In this document: piece by piece, positions 36,269 to 45,287 of the stretch
Layout: every line of letters starts with the position of its first letter
Position numbering within the stretch: position 1 is the stretch's first letter
Assembly: GCA_003249025.1 (NCBI GenBank)
Contig: QBMH01000001.1
Span: 1-64,000, forward strand
Length of the DNA: 64,000 nt
Source: Leptolyngbya sp.
GTDB lineage: Bacteria; Cyanobacteriota; Cyanobacteriia; Leptolyngbyales; Leptolyngbyaceae
Direction: 5' to 3'
Notes under the pieces: generated by a model
Told to the model about the DNA's origin: nothing
The model's input: the letters and a program-made list of their open reading frames with translations, nothing else
Database searches by the model: none
Position numbers and translations under genes: made by a program

Positions 36269-38971
36269 TCACTCTGGATCTGCTTCCTCAGTTGAGGCGA
36301 TCTGCACCTTGCCCTCAAGGATGGTTCCCCTCAGATTCGCTCCTTCAAGACTCGCCCCTTCAAGACTCGCCCCTTCAAGACTCGCCCCTTCAAGATTCGC
36401 CTCTGTAAGACTCGCCCCTTCAAGATTCGCCCTTTCAAGATTCGCCCCTAAAAGCTTCGCCCTGAAAAGCTCCGCCCCTCGAAGATTCGCCCCTTGAAGA
36501 TTTGCCCCTTCAAGATTCGCCTCTTGAAGACTCGCCCCTTCAAGATTCGCCCCGAAAAGCTCCGCCCCTCGAAGATTCGCCCTTTCAAGATTCGCATTCA
36601 CGAAGTCTTTGAAGGCAAGCAAGCAGTTTTGCAAGGGTAAAAAGCTTAAGCACTTCAGGCAAAACACAGTTGCATCTACTCGTTGTCCTTGCAGCCTGGA
36701 GATCCAGCTACCAAAGGAAGTTTCAGAAGACCATTCAATTTCTGAAAGTTCTTGAGTTAACCGGGCACAGGTATTGAGAACCGCTAGTAGGGCTTCCTCT
36801 GCATTACGAGCTTGCTTGTTTTCCGTCTGAAAATCAGGTCGAGGATTTAAGCGTTCCATTGGCATTCCATGCCACAGCATAAAACCAATTAGATTGCAGA
36901 GAGTCTGCTGCCAAGCGGCAACATCGCCCGGGTTTTGCTGATAGTGCAGGCGCATTTCATCCAAAACAAAGTTAAACAGATACTCATCCATAACCGAAGC
37001 CCCACAGACCAATGCCCACTGATACAGGGCAGAGTGCTCATCCCAGTTGTCATAGCGATCTTTGCCGCGATTTTGCAGTCTATGGTGAATGTATTGCACT
37101 TCCTGCACAATCCGGCGGGCAGTCAGGTATTCCCCAAAACTTTTGTGGGTAAACTCGAAGGTCTTGTCGCCAGACTGATCGTGTCCACTTTGACGGAAAT
37201 AGAAGGCAGTCATCAGTCGAGTAATATTTGCTTTGGAGTCGTCTCGAAAGCCCGCTTGAAAGCGGTTCAGCAATTTTTTGAGAGTGCTGTTGTTATTACA
37301 ATGACGCTCAATCTTCCCCACCGTTGTGGTTCGTCCGTTGCCATGCCAAGCGGCGAGGGCAATTTCTTCTAAAATGTGAACAAAATCTTTTTCCTCAATC
37401 CCCTGAATGGCGGTGTGTTGATGTTCTGCCCAACCGCGCTCATAGATGGCTTTGATCAGGTCGGCATAAACCGCATTCAGATTGGTTCCTTCCGAAAACT
37501 GGAGTTTTCCTCGTCTGAGACTGAGGGCAACCAGATAATTCAGCAAGGGTTGCGCCGTAATCTCGGTCAAGTTTCCCTGGTCTAGCTCGGTGGGTAAGCC
37601 CGCGTAGCCACTGCCACTCGCCGCGCCATAGTTTTGCCACCAAAGCTGCCGCTGGTCTGGCTCCAGCAGCTTTTTCGCATCCACGTAACGCTTCTGTTCC
37701 TGTTTAGGCACAAAATAGGGCAAGACATGCAAAATCTGTCCGTCCTTGCGAAAGTCAGTTTCGTTTGCCTGCACGACTAGCTCTCGTCCGCTAATTAACA
37801 CCTGCAAACACGTTTTCTGCTGGTTAAACCGCTCCACCTTGCGCTGCACCTCTCGCACGAAGTCTTGAGCGGTCTTCTCGGCAATCTTCCCCTGCATCGC
37901 CAACTCATCCAAGCCGTCAAAGATGATCAGCAGGCGAGATTCCCGTTGCTCGGCAGCCAGCGGATTGTGCGGTAATATCCCATCTATCTGGACAAATTTG
38001 CCCACTGCATCAATCAGGTCGTCCGAGGGTTCAAAGTGATGCAGCGGAATAAACAAAACGGGAATCGTGCCTTTTGCTGCCAGCTTTGCGGCAAACATTT
38101 TGGCAAAGGACGATTTGCCGCTGCCGGGACCACCGCTAATCAAGCGAATCGCATCCGTTTTTACTGCCTTACTGAGCCAGCTTTCTAACTCTTTCTCTAG
38201 CTCGACGACGACTCGCTCAGATTGCTTACGACCTACAAGTCTCTCTTCTAGCTCCTCAGCTTTCTGTCCCTCAAGCTTACGGTTGTAGTAAGCCCGTAGC
38301 GGCACATACACCCGCTTCAGGCTGAAGGCTTCCAAAAACATCGGCTCTTCCACCTGCTTTTGCAGCCAGGTTGCATACCGCAGCCATGCCTGAACGCGCT
38401 CATTTGCCTGCGTAAAGGGAGTATCCAGCTTTTCTTTCAGTGCCCCATAGTCTTTGGCATGGCTACCCCACTCCTCATGTAGTGCCCCTGCAAAGTAGAT
38501 GGGCAGTCGATCGCTAATGGCTTGGGCATCCGCTTCACTCAATCCACACTGCTTGAGCCATCCCATAAAGGTAGGTTTTACCACCTCAACAATGGAGTCT
38601 TTGTCGGGATGCTCAAAAAACTTCTTATTGATGGTTAAGCTGCTAGTTTCTAGAGCCTGATTAATGTTGGTTTGCAAGGCTTTAATATCAAATTTCTCCG
38701 GCTCCAACTCAGTTTTCTCATCAATCAGAGTCTTCATTGCCTGAAGCAGAGATCGGTAAACCAGCAACCAGGCAATTTCCTCGGCGTTCGCGGCTAAACC
38801 CAGAGCAGTCAGAGCTTCAACTCCATCTCCCGCCAGACTATCCCACTTGCCAAAACCCAGGTCTACTAAACCTTTCCCCAAAGCTTTGGAGAAATCTTTG
38901 AAATTGACCTTGATCGATTTCTTCAAAACCGAAGTCGGCTTGCTAACTGAGAGTCCAGATTCACCATTCAT
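36269..38971 (-). CDS. NACHT-domain NTPase with C-terminal pentapeptide repeats
   Basis: 900 residues. N-terminal region (about 1-260): helical, no recognised effector; contains SIKVNFKDFSKALGKGLVDL. NACHT NTPase about 260-600: Walker A RLISGGPGSGKSSFAKMFAA, Walker B RLLIIFDGLDELAMQGK, and a winged-helix signature FEFTHKSFGEYLTARRIV. C-terminal region about 780-885 is pentapeptide repeats (ANLERANLRGAELFGANLEG and similar), a possible sensor replacing leucine-rich repeats. This is STAND architecture, a candidate phage-sensing defence protein. It stands alone, inserted between a second uvrB 5' copy and the 84-residue gene. Several repeat codons look recently homogenised (GASLEGASLEGASLEG). Confidence 0.85.
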   Translation of the reverse strand: MNGESGLSVSKPTSVLKKSIKVNFKDFSKALGKGLVDLGFGKWDSLAGDGVEALTALGLAANAEEIAWLLVYRSLLQAMKTLIDEKTELEPEKFDIKALQTNINQALETSSLTINKKFFEHPDKDSIVEVVKPTFMGWLKQCGLSEADAQAISDRLPIYFAGALHEEWGSHAKDYGALKEKLDTPFTQANERVQAWLRYATWLQKQVEEPMFLEAFSLKRVYVPLRAYYNRKLEGQKAEELEERLVGRKQSERVVVELEKELESWLSKAVKTDAIRLISGGPGSGKSSFAKMFAAKLAAKGTIPVLFIPLHHFEPSDDLIDAVGKFVQIDGILPHNPLAAEQRESRLLIIFDGLDELAMQGKIAEKTAQDFVREVQRKVERFNQQKTCLQVLISGRELVVQANETDFRKDGQILHVLPYFVPKQEQKRYVDAKKLLEPDQRQLWWQNYGAASGSGYAGLPTELDQGNLTEITAQPLLNYLVALSLRRGKLQFSEGTNLNAVYADLIKAIYERGWAEHQHTAIQGIEEKDFVHILEEIALAAWHGNGRTTTVGKIERHCNNNSTLKKLLNRFQAGFRDDSKANITRLMTAFYFRQSGHDQSGDKTFEFTHKSFGEYLTARRIVQEVQYIHHRLQNRGKDRYDNWDEHSALYQWALVCGASVMDEYLFNFVLDEMRLHYQQNPGDVAAWQQTLCNLIGFMLWHGMPMERLNPRPDFQTENKQARNAEEALLAVLNTCARLTQELSEIEWSSETSFGSWISRLQGQRVDATVFCLKCLSFLPLQNCLLAFKDFVNANLERANLRGAELFGANLEGASLQEANLEGANLQGANLRGAELFRAKLLGANLERANLEGASLTEANLEGASLEGASLEGASLEGANLRGTILEGKVQIASTEEADPE

Positions 38972-39187
38972 ATGTTCTTCGGGTTGGCTGTTTTTGGGTT
39001 GGCGATCGCTAAAAAATCTCTGGCTAATCTATTTAAGCAAGCCGTTTAGCAAACGTCAGCAGAGGCGATGGTTAAAGTTGGAGTGAGCGATCGCTTTCAG
39101 TGCCTAATTTTTCTGTCTATGGGGTGATTGGCTCAAGGGCAAAAATTGAGTAAAACAGAATCAATAGTTCTAACGTACAAAAATACT

Positions 39188-39442
39188 ATGTCTGCAAAAA
39201 CGCCGCTGGAAGGCACCGAATTGGTCGATTGCGCTCGTGCTAATGCAAAGCAAGGAAGTGAAACTGCTGCGGAACTGTGCGGCTATGGAAGTGATTTGAA
39301 TCGTTTTAAGCAAGCTGTGAAGCAAGCCTGTGATGATATGGGGGTGCAGTTTAACGAACTGACCGACCTTGCTAAAGAAGATAGTAGCCTGTTGGAAGTA
39401 GAGGGCGAAATTGTGGCTCCTGACTCCGCTGGGCAACTTTAA
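39188..39442 (+). CDS. Small conserved protein of unknown function
   Basis: 84 residues from ATG 39188 (MSAKTPLEGTELVDCARANA); the frame is open from 39128 but the dead copy and context favour this ATG. Contains two Cys (VDCARA, CGYGSDLNRF) and a helical middle (FKQAVKQACDDMGVQFNELT). The tail is acidic. I recognise the ELVDCARANAKQG pattern as recurring in cyanobacteria but know no function. A dead duplicate lies at 35500. The upstream leader is also duplicated, consistent with a host gene that once lay next to uvrB. Confidence 0.6.
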   Translation: MSAKTPLEGTELVDCARANAKQGSETAAELCGYGSDLNRFKQAVKQACDDMGVQFNELTDLAKEDSSLLEVEGEIVAPDSAGQL

Positions 39443-39741
39443 AGATCAAAGATTGAATTTGGCAGTTTGTCGTTCTATTGATCGACCTGTGTATTTAAGC
39501 AGCGATCGCGTTACAGTCCCTCTTTGAATACATTTCCGTAAAAATTGGTCTTCCACAATCTGCACGACTTGGACTTAATCAAAACGTCAGCAAAAAAATC
39601 AGGCGTACTTGCTAGACATTTAGGCAAATGCTTTAACTTATCTTCACTTCTTTCCCCTTGCCCCTTGTCGTTAGAGCATTTTCACGCCAGCATGGAGAGA
39701 CTAGCGTCTTTGTGCTATCCGCAGAAAAGAAAAGGATTTGA

Positions 39742-41532
39742 ATGCGCGACTTTCTTAAATACACCTTCGCCAGTTTGCTAGCATTGCTAATTTTTCTGGG
39801 CGTAAGCATTGGCGGACTTGTACTCTTAGTGATGTCCATTTCATCTAGAAATCCCGCGCCACCAGTCAAAGATAAGTCTGTGCTTGCGTTCGATTTGTCA
39901 GTGGATATTACCGATGGGCAGAAAGGCTCTAGTGGTAATCTGGGCGATGCATTACTCAGCGGCACTCCCGATACAATACCGCTGCGAATGGCACTGAATG
40001 CGATTGATCGCGCTGCCAAAGATAAGCGGATTGTGGCGCTATATCTTTATGGGGATATGGAGAGTTCTAGCAGCGCGGGTTATGCGGCACTCAAAGAAGT
40101 CCGTGAAGCATTGCAGCGGTTTCGGGCGACAGGCAAACAGATCATTGCGTATGGAGTAGCTTGGAGCGAACCAGAGTACTATTTGGCATCTGTGGCAGAT
40201 ACGATCGCAATCAATCCTTACGGCTCATTTGAACTCAACGGTCTCGCTTCCAACACGGCGTTCTATGCGGGTGCCTTAAAGAAATTTGGCGTAGGTGTGC
40301 AGGTGACGCGAGTGGGCAAGTATAAATCCGCCGTAGAGCCATTTTTGCTAGATAAACGCAGCCCTGAAAGCCGCCGGCAAACTCAAGCGTTGCTGGGGGA
40401 TGTGTGGGGTGAGTTCTTGACCGCAGTGGGCAAAGATCGCAAGCTCACCCCCACTCAGTTGCAGACTGTCACGGATAACCAACCCGTTTTAGACGCGGAG
40501 GATGCGGTCAAGCAAAAGTTAGTCACAAAGCTAGCCTATGAAGATGAAATGATTAGTCAGCTTCAACAGCTTGGAGAAAAGGATGATGACTCGTTTCGCC
40601 AGATCAGCTTAAAGAGCTATGCCAAAGTTGCAGAGCAAGCGTTAGAGAGAGAGCGGCAATCCAAAAATCAAATTGCCGTGGTGTATGCAGAGGGCGAAAT
40701 TGTCGATGGAGAGGGGGATGCTGATCAGGTGGGCGGCGATCGCTTTGCTCAACAGTTGCGAGAAATTCAGCAGGACGACGATATCAAAGCGGTGGTGATT
40801 CGGGTGAACAGCCCCGGCGGCAGCGTGATTGGCTCTGAGGTAATTCAGCGAGAAGTGATTCAAACTCGCAAGAAAAAGCCCGTGGTGGTTTCGATGGGCG
40901 GGGTGGCAGCTTCCGGTGGCTACTGGATTTCCACCTTTAGCGATCGCATTTTTGCCCAACCCAATACCATTACCGGATCAATTGGCGTGTTTGGCTTACG
41001 TCCGAATGTGCAAAAACTCGCAAATGATAACGGCGTGACCTGGGATGTGGTGAAGACAGGGCGCTATGCCGATATCTCTAGCATCACTCGTCCTCGAACG
41101 CCGCAAGAGTTAACCATTTTTCAGAAATCTGTCGATCACATCTATGACCGATTTGTTAGCAAGGTCGCAGAGTCGCGCAAATTGCCCAAAGCAAAAGTGG
41201 CAGAAATTGCCCAAGGTCGCGTCTGGTCGGGCAAACAAGCATTGGCGATCGGGTTAGTCGATCAGATGGGCGGACTGCAAGATGCCATTCAAGATGCGGC
41301 TCAACGGGCAAAACTGGGAGATAACTGGAAGCTCACCGAGTTTCCAGAGCCACGCGGACTTGGGGAAACACTGCTGAAAAATCTATCTAGTGAAAGCTTG
41401 CAAAAAAACAGGTCAAAAAGTCCAATTTTCAAAGAGCTAGGAAAGCTTCAGACAGAGTTTACGGTGCTGAGGGGAATGAATGATCCGTCAGAAATCTATG
41501 CCCGATTGCCGTTTAATTTCCGCCTAGACTGA
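39742..41532 (+). CDS. sppA: Signal peptide peptidase SppA, 67-kDa type
   Basis: 596 residues, the two-domain length. N-terminal membrane helix about 6-33 (YTFASLLALLIFLGVSIGGL). The N-terminal S49 domain carries the catalytic Lys (RVGKYKSAVEPFLLDKRS) and the C-terminal domain the nucleophile Ser (MGGVAASGGYWISTFSDRIF), followed by ITGSIGVFGLRPN. It degrades cleaved signal peptides in the membrane; in cyanobacteria SppA also affects light acclimation of phycobilisomes. Start ATG 39742. The upstream 39443-39741 stretch has no gene. Confidence 0.94.
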   Translation: MRDFLKYTFASLLALLIFLGVSIGGLVLLVMSISSRNPAPPVKDKSVLAFDLSVDITDGQKGSSGNLGDALLSGTPDTIPLRMALNAIDRAAKDKRIVALYLYGDMESSSSAGYAALKEVREALQRFRATGKQIIAYGVAWSEPEYYLASVADTIAINPYGSFELNGLASNTAFYAGALKKFGVGVQVTRVGKYKSAVEPFLLDKRSPESRRQTQALLGDVWGEFLTAVGKDRKLTPTQLQTVTDNQPVLDAEDAVKQKLVTKLAYEDEMISQLQQLGEKDDDSFRQISLKSYAKVAEQALERERQSKNQIAVVYAEGEIVDGEGDADQVGGDRFAQQLREIQQDDDIKAVVIRVNSPGGSVIGSEVIQREVIQTRKKKPVVVSMGGVAASGGYWISTFSDRIFAQPNTITGSIGVFGLRPNVQKLANDNGVTWDVVKTGRYADISSITRPRTPQELTIFQKSVDHIYDRFVSKVAESRKLPKAKVAEIAQGRVWSGKQALAIGLVDQMGGLQDAIQDAAQRAKLGDNWKLTEFPEPRGLGETLLKNLSSESLQKNRSKSPIFKELGKLQTEFTVLRGMNDPSEIYARLPFNFRLD

Positions 41533-41582
41533 GAAACTTTTAGTGGCGGCATCTAAAATCACAACGCTAAGATAAAACGCCG

Positions 41583-42266
41583 ATGGCACGATCGCAACTG
41601 ACCCCATTTCATAATCCAAAACTCCGCTTGCTTTTGGTAGGGGTGACCACAGCGATCGCGGCAATCTTGCTCCCAGAATGGCTATCTCTCCCCATTCGCT
41701 TGCTGGCGGCGTGGGATGCTGGGATGATTTGCTTGCTGGTGCTGACGTGGTGGGTGATGCTGCGATCGACTCCCGCCATGATGCGGAAAGTTGCCCAACA
41801 GCAAGATGTCAGCCGGTTGGTGATCTCCATTGTCGTGACGACTGCCGCCGTCGTCAGTGTCCTAGCGATCGCCTTAATGCTGCAAGAAAGCAAACAAACC
41901 TCATCTATCCTGTTTGCACTGTATCTAGCGCTCTCGTTAGTCACCATTCTCAGCGCTTGGATGCTGGTGCATACGATCTTTGCGCTGCACTATGCCCACG
42001 GCTATTACCGCGATGGTAGCCAATCATTGCAAGAGGCAAAAGCTGAAGAACTAGACTTTCCGGGTGAAGTTGATCCGGACTATTGGGATTTTCTCTACTT
42101 TTCCTTTGTGATTGGCATGACCAGCCAAGTGTCGGATGTGGAAATTATTTCGCGATCGCTCCGCAAGCTTGCCCTACTCCACAGCATCCTCTCCTTCTTT
42201 TTCAACACCATGGTTTTGGCGATGAGCATCAACATTGTTGCCAGCTTAATTCAGGGAGGAAAATAG
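41583..42266 (+). CDS. DUF1345-family membrane protein
   Basis: 227 residues with five probable membrane helices: LLLVGVTTAIAAILLPEWL, MICLLVLTWWVMLRST, VISIVVTTAAVVSVLAIALM, LFALYLALSLVTILSAWMLV, and a C-terminal one (HSILSFFFNTMVLAMSINIV). The conserved YYRDGSQ and DPDYWDFLYFSFVIGMTSQ motifs are those of DUF1345. Function unknown. 50 bases after sppA, so co-transcription is plausible; recN follows by 125 bases. Confidence 0.88.
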   Translation: MARSQLTPFHNPKLRLLLVGVTTAIAAILLPEWLSLPIRLLAAWDAGMICLLVLTWWVMLRSTPAMMRKVAQQQDVSRLVISIVVTTAAVVSVLAIALMLQESKQTSSILFALYLALSLVTILSAWMLVHTIFALHYAHGYYRDGSQSLQEAKAEELDFPGEVDPDYWDFLYFSFVIGMTSQVSDVEIISRSLRKLALLHSILSFFFNTMVLAMSINIVASLIQGGK

Positions 42267-42391
42267 AGGATTTTCTTCTTTTCCCCGTTTATGGTGCAGG
42301 GTCGATAGGATGAGATAGGATTTTGGCATAGTTTTGTTTGCAGTACGCCTGATCGCTTCTTTTCTTTCACCTTCTTTGTTGATAAGTATCC

Positions 42392-44350
42392 ATGCTGCTG
42401 TTTCTGCGAATTGAAAATTTTGCCCTAGTCGATCGCTTGGAGTGGGAGTTAGGCGCGGGGCTAACCGTGCTGACGGGCGAAACGGGTGCGGGGAAATCCA
42501 TCATTTTAGATGCGATCGATGCGGTATTGGGCGGCAAGGTGACCAGTCGCGCCGTGCGAACGGGGGCAGACCGCGCGTTGGTGGAAGCCACCTTTCGGTT
42601 AGATGCCGATCTTTGCGGTTGGTTGACCGCGCAAAACATTGATACACCATCGCGTGATGGCGCATCGGCTGACGAGGCAAAAGCGGGAACACTGGTGTGT
42701 AGCCGAGAAATCGTTGCCAGTGGTGGCAGTCAGCGCAGCCGATCGCGGGTGAATGGGGCATTGGTCAACAAGCAGCAAATGGAACACCTGCGCGATCGCC
42801 TCGTAGAACTAACCGCCCAGGGGCAAACCGTGCAGCTTGGGCAACCAGGGCTACAGCGCGACTGGCTAGACAGCTATGGCGGCGAGGCTTTGCTCAAAAC
42901 CCGTGAACAGGTAGCGGGTGCTTTCCGGGTTTATCAGCAAGCGGTGCAGGCATTGGAACACTGTCGTCGTGCCGAACGGGAGCGTCTGCAACAATTAGAT
43001 TTGTTTGACTATCAACTGCGAGACCTGAACTCGGCAAACCTGACAGAGCCAGATGAACTAGAGCAACTAGAGCAAGAAGCCAAGCGCCTCAGCCACAGCG
43101 TTGAACTTCAGCAGCAAAGCTATTTGGTCTATCAAACTCTCTATCAAAGCGACACCGATGCCAAAGCCTGCGTTGATCTGCTGGGTCGTGCTGAAAAAAC
43201 TCTGACCGACATGGTGGAAATTGATACCGAATTGCAGCCGATTTTAGAACTGGTGACGGGCGCATTTGCCTCGGTAGAAGAAGCTGCACGGGAAATCAAT
43301 GCCTATGGTGAAAATATTGAAGCCGATCCCCAACGGCTGAGCGACGTGCAAGATCGCACCTCGGAGCTAAAGCAAGTCTGCCGCAAGTATGGACCCACCC
43401 TAGCAGAAGCAATTGATCTGCGCGATCGCCTGCAAACTGAACTCCTCGAACTCACGGGCGGCGGACAATCCGCAGAAGAACTAGAGCAAGCAGTCAAAAA
43501 TACTCAGCAAGCCTTAAAAACGCGCTGTGCCGAGCTAACTCATCTGCGCCAAACTGCCGCCAAAGATTTGGAAAGTCGCCTAATTGGGGAACTGAAGCCC
43601 TTGGCAATGGAAAAGGTGAAATTTCAGGTCGGAATCGCAGCGATCTCGCCGACTGCCCTAGGAGCCGATCAAATTACCTATTTATTCAGCCCCAATCCAG
43701 GCGAACCGCTGCAACCTCTGACCGAAACTGCCTCTGGCGGTGAAATGAGCCGTTTTCTGCTGGCACTGCAAGCGAGTTTCTCCCAAGTCGATCCCGTGGG
43801 AACGCTGGTGTTTGACGAAATTGATGTGGGTGTATCGGGACGGGTCAGCCAAGCGATCGCCGAAAAACTCTTCCAGCTTAGCCAGCATCACCAAGTCCTT
43901 TGCGTCACCCACCAGCCTATCGTTGCGGCCATGGCAGATCATCATTTTCGAGTCAGCAAACAAATCATTGAATCCAGTGAATCGACTGACGATTTGACCT
44001 CTAACAATGGCGCAATCAAACCAGACAAATCTAAACGAGGCAGCAAAAGCAAAACAGAAACCATTAACAATACGCCCCCCGATCCGCACACCACACCCCC
44101 CTCTGTTACTGATGCCGTTCGGACCGTCGTGCGGATTACGCCCCTCTCCAACGAAGATCGCAAACAAGAACTTGCCCAACTCGCAGGTGGACAATCTGCC
44201 CAAGAAGTCATTGCCTTTGCAGAATCCTTGTTAACCCAGGCTGCTGTTATTCGACAGGCTCAGACGGGCGGAGGGGATAAAGAGGCGATCTCCGCAGAGC
44301 CAACTCCTTCATCTAAACCCTCTCGTGCCAAAACTGCTAAAAAAGCTTGA
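42392..44350 (+). CDS. recN: DNA repair protein RecN
   Basis: 652 residues. SMC-like ATPase for double-strand-break repair. N-terminal head: LRIENFALVDRLEWELGAGL, Walker A TGETGAGKSIILDAIDAVLG, NGALVNKQQ; a coiled coil about 155-370; C-terminal head: TASGGEMSRFLLALQ (signature), TLVFDEIDVGVSGR (Walker B), CVTHQPIVAAMADHHF. After this, residues about 525-580 are a charged, Thr/Pro-rich insertion (KPDKSKRGSKSKTET) within the last head segment, longer than in E. coli. Start ATG 42392. Confidence 0.94.
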   Translation: MLLFLRIENFALVDRLEWELGAGLTVLTGETGAGKSIILDAIDAVLGGKVTSRAVRTGADRALVEATFRLDADLCGWLTAQNIDTPSRDGASADEAKAGTLVCSREIVASGGSQRSRSRVNGALVNKQQMEHLRDRLVELTAQGQTVQLGQPGLQRDWLDSYGGEALLKTREQVAGAFRVYQQAVQALEHCRRAERERLQQLDLFDYQLRDLNSANLTEPDELEQLEQEAKRLSHSVELQQQSYLVYQTLYQSDTDAKACVDLLGRAEKTLTDMVEIDTELQPILELVTGAFASVEEAAREINAYGENIEADPQRLSDVQDRTSELKQVCRKYGPTLAEAIDLRDRLQTELLELTGGGQSAEELEQAVKNTQQALKTRCAELTHLRQTAAKDLESRLIGELKPLAMEKVKFQVGIAAISPTALGADQITYLFSPNPGEPLQPLTETASGGEMSRFLLALQASFSQVDPVGTLVFDEIDVGVSGRVSQAIAEKLFQLSQHHQVLCVTHQPIVAAMADHHFRVSKQIIESSESTDDLTSNNGAIKPDKSKRGSKSKTETINNTPPDPHTTPPSVTDAVRTVVRITPLSNEDRKQELAQLAGGQSAQEVIAFAESLLTQAAVIRQAQTGGGDKEAISAEPTPSSKPSRAKTAKKA

Positions 44351-44366
44351 ACCTACTTTCAGCCCT

Positions 44367-44741
44367 ATGAACATTCTCGAAGCCCTAAAAGCAGACTATC
44401 AACGGTTTCCCCATAACCAAACCTATAGCCTCTACGCCGAAGATGTTTTCTTCAAAGATCCCATGACCCAATTTCGCGGAGTCAAACGCTACCAGGCAAT
44501 GATTCGCTTCATCCAAACCTGGTTTCGTAACTGCACTATGCAAGTCCATGATATTCAGCAAAATGGCGATCGCATCCGTAGCGACTGGACGCTCAGTTGG
44601 AATACGCCACTGCCCTGGAATCCCCGCATTGCCATCAGCGGTTGGAGCGATCTAACTTTGAACGAACAAGGACTGATCACCTCCCATATCGACTACTGGC
44701 ATTGCTCCAAACTTGATGTCATCAAACAACACTTCAGATAG
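44367..44741 (+). CDS. DUF2358-family protein (NTF2-like fold)
   Basis: 124 residues from ATG 44367, 16 bases after recN; the frame is open back into recN but the ATG gives the family's start (MNILEALKADYQRFPHNQTY). Motifs LYAEDVFFKDPMTQFRGVKR, SDWTLSWNTPLPWNPR and ISGWSDLTLNEQGLI are those of the cyanobacterial/plant DUF2358. The cone-like fold usually holds a small ligand or is structural; function unknown. Probably co-transcribed with recN. Confidence 0.88.
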   Translation: MNILEALKADYQRFPHNQTYSLYAEDVFFKDPMTQFRGVKRYQAMIRFIQTWFRNCTMQVHDIQQNGDRIRSDWTLSWNTPLPWNPRIAISGWSDLTLNEQGLITSHIDYWHCSKLDVIKQHFR

Positions 44742-44753
44742 CGATCAACTCTG

Positions 44754-44788
44754 AACTCAAAACTTAAAACTCAAAACTCAAAACTTCT
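44754..44788 (+). repeat. Heptanucleotide tandem repeat
   Basis: Five consecutive 7-base units (AACTCAA, AACTTAA, AACTCAA, AACTCAA, AACTTCT) between convergent genes. Same type as at 4186, 51764 and 63605. Confidence 0.75.
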
Positions 44789-44792
44789 CTCC

Positions 44793-45071
44793 TTACCATC
44801 CATCCGTCTCCGCTTCGTCCCAAATCTCCAAGTCCAGTTCACGTAAATAGGTTAACGCGCTTTGAATATTGGCATGAGTTCCCCGCAACTCCAACGCAAA
44901 CCAGCCGTCCCCCTTTGCATTGCTGCCCAAAACTGCCGCAGTAATATTAATCGTCAAGTGAAACTGCGACACCAAGCGAGAAATCACTGGATCTTGGTGA
45001 TGATCTTTGGGAATTCGGACTCGGATTAACTGCTGGGTAAGGCGCTGGTCTTCCACAATACCAATTGACAT
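44793..45071 (-). CDS. NIL-domain protein
   Basis: 92 residues. The sequence QQLIRVRIPKDHHQDPVISR, FHLTINITAAVLGSNAKGDG, FALELRGTHANIQSALTYLR matches the NIL domain, an ACT-like fold first seen at the C-terminus of MetN methionine transporter ATPases. As a single-domain protein it may bind an amino acid or metal; short ferredoxin-linked and stand-alone forms are frequent in cyanobacteria. Convergent with DUF2358, divergent from arsA. Confidence 0.88.
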   Translation of the reverse strand: MSIGIVEDQRLTQQLIRVRIPKDHHQDPVISRLVSQFHLTINITAAVLGSNAKGDGWFALELRGTHANIQSALTYLRELDLEIWDEAETDGW

Positions 45072-45287
45072 AAGACAACCTTCTTTTAGTGATTAAGTAA
45101 TCTCTATCAAAACAACGGTTTGTCGATAGAGATTTTGTATTTAACTAGTTTAAGAGCTAAAGTCCTGAGTTTGCAACCCCAAAGAAATTCTCAATTTTGC
45201 TGAGATTCGCTTCCTTCAGACCTTTCACCCTTAAGATGCGGTGTTAAAGTAAAAGAATGTAAACAAATTCTCAGGAAAGTGGCACCC

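Noticed and set aside
36300..36640. Possible CRISPR or tandem DNA array
   Set aside because: The repeat period is 15 or 30 bases without spacers and is fully explained by pentapeptide codons of the NACHT gene.
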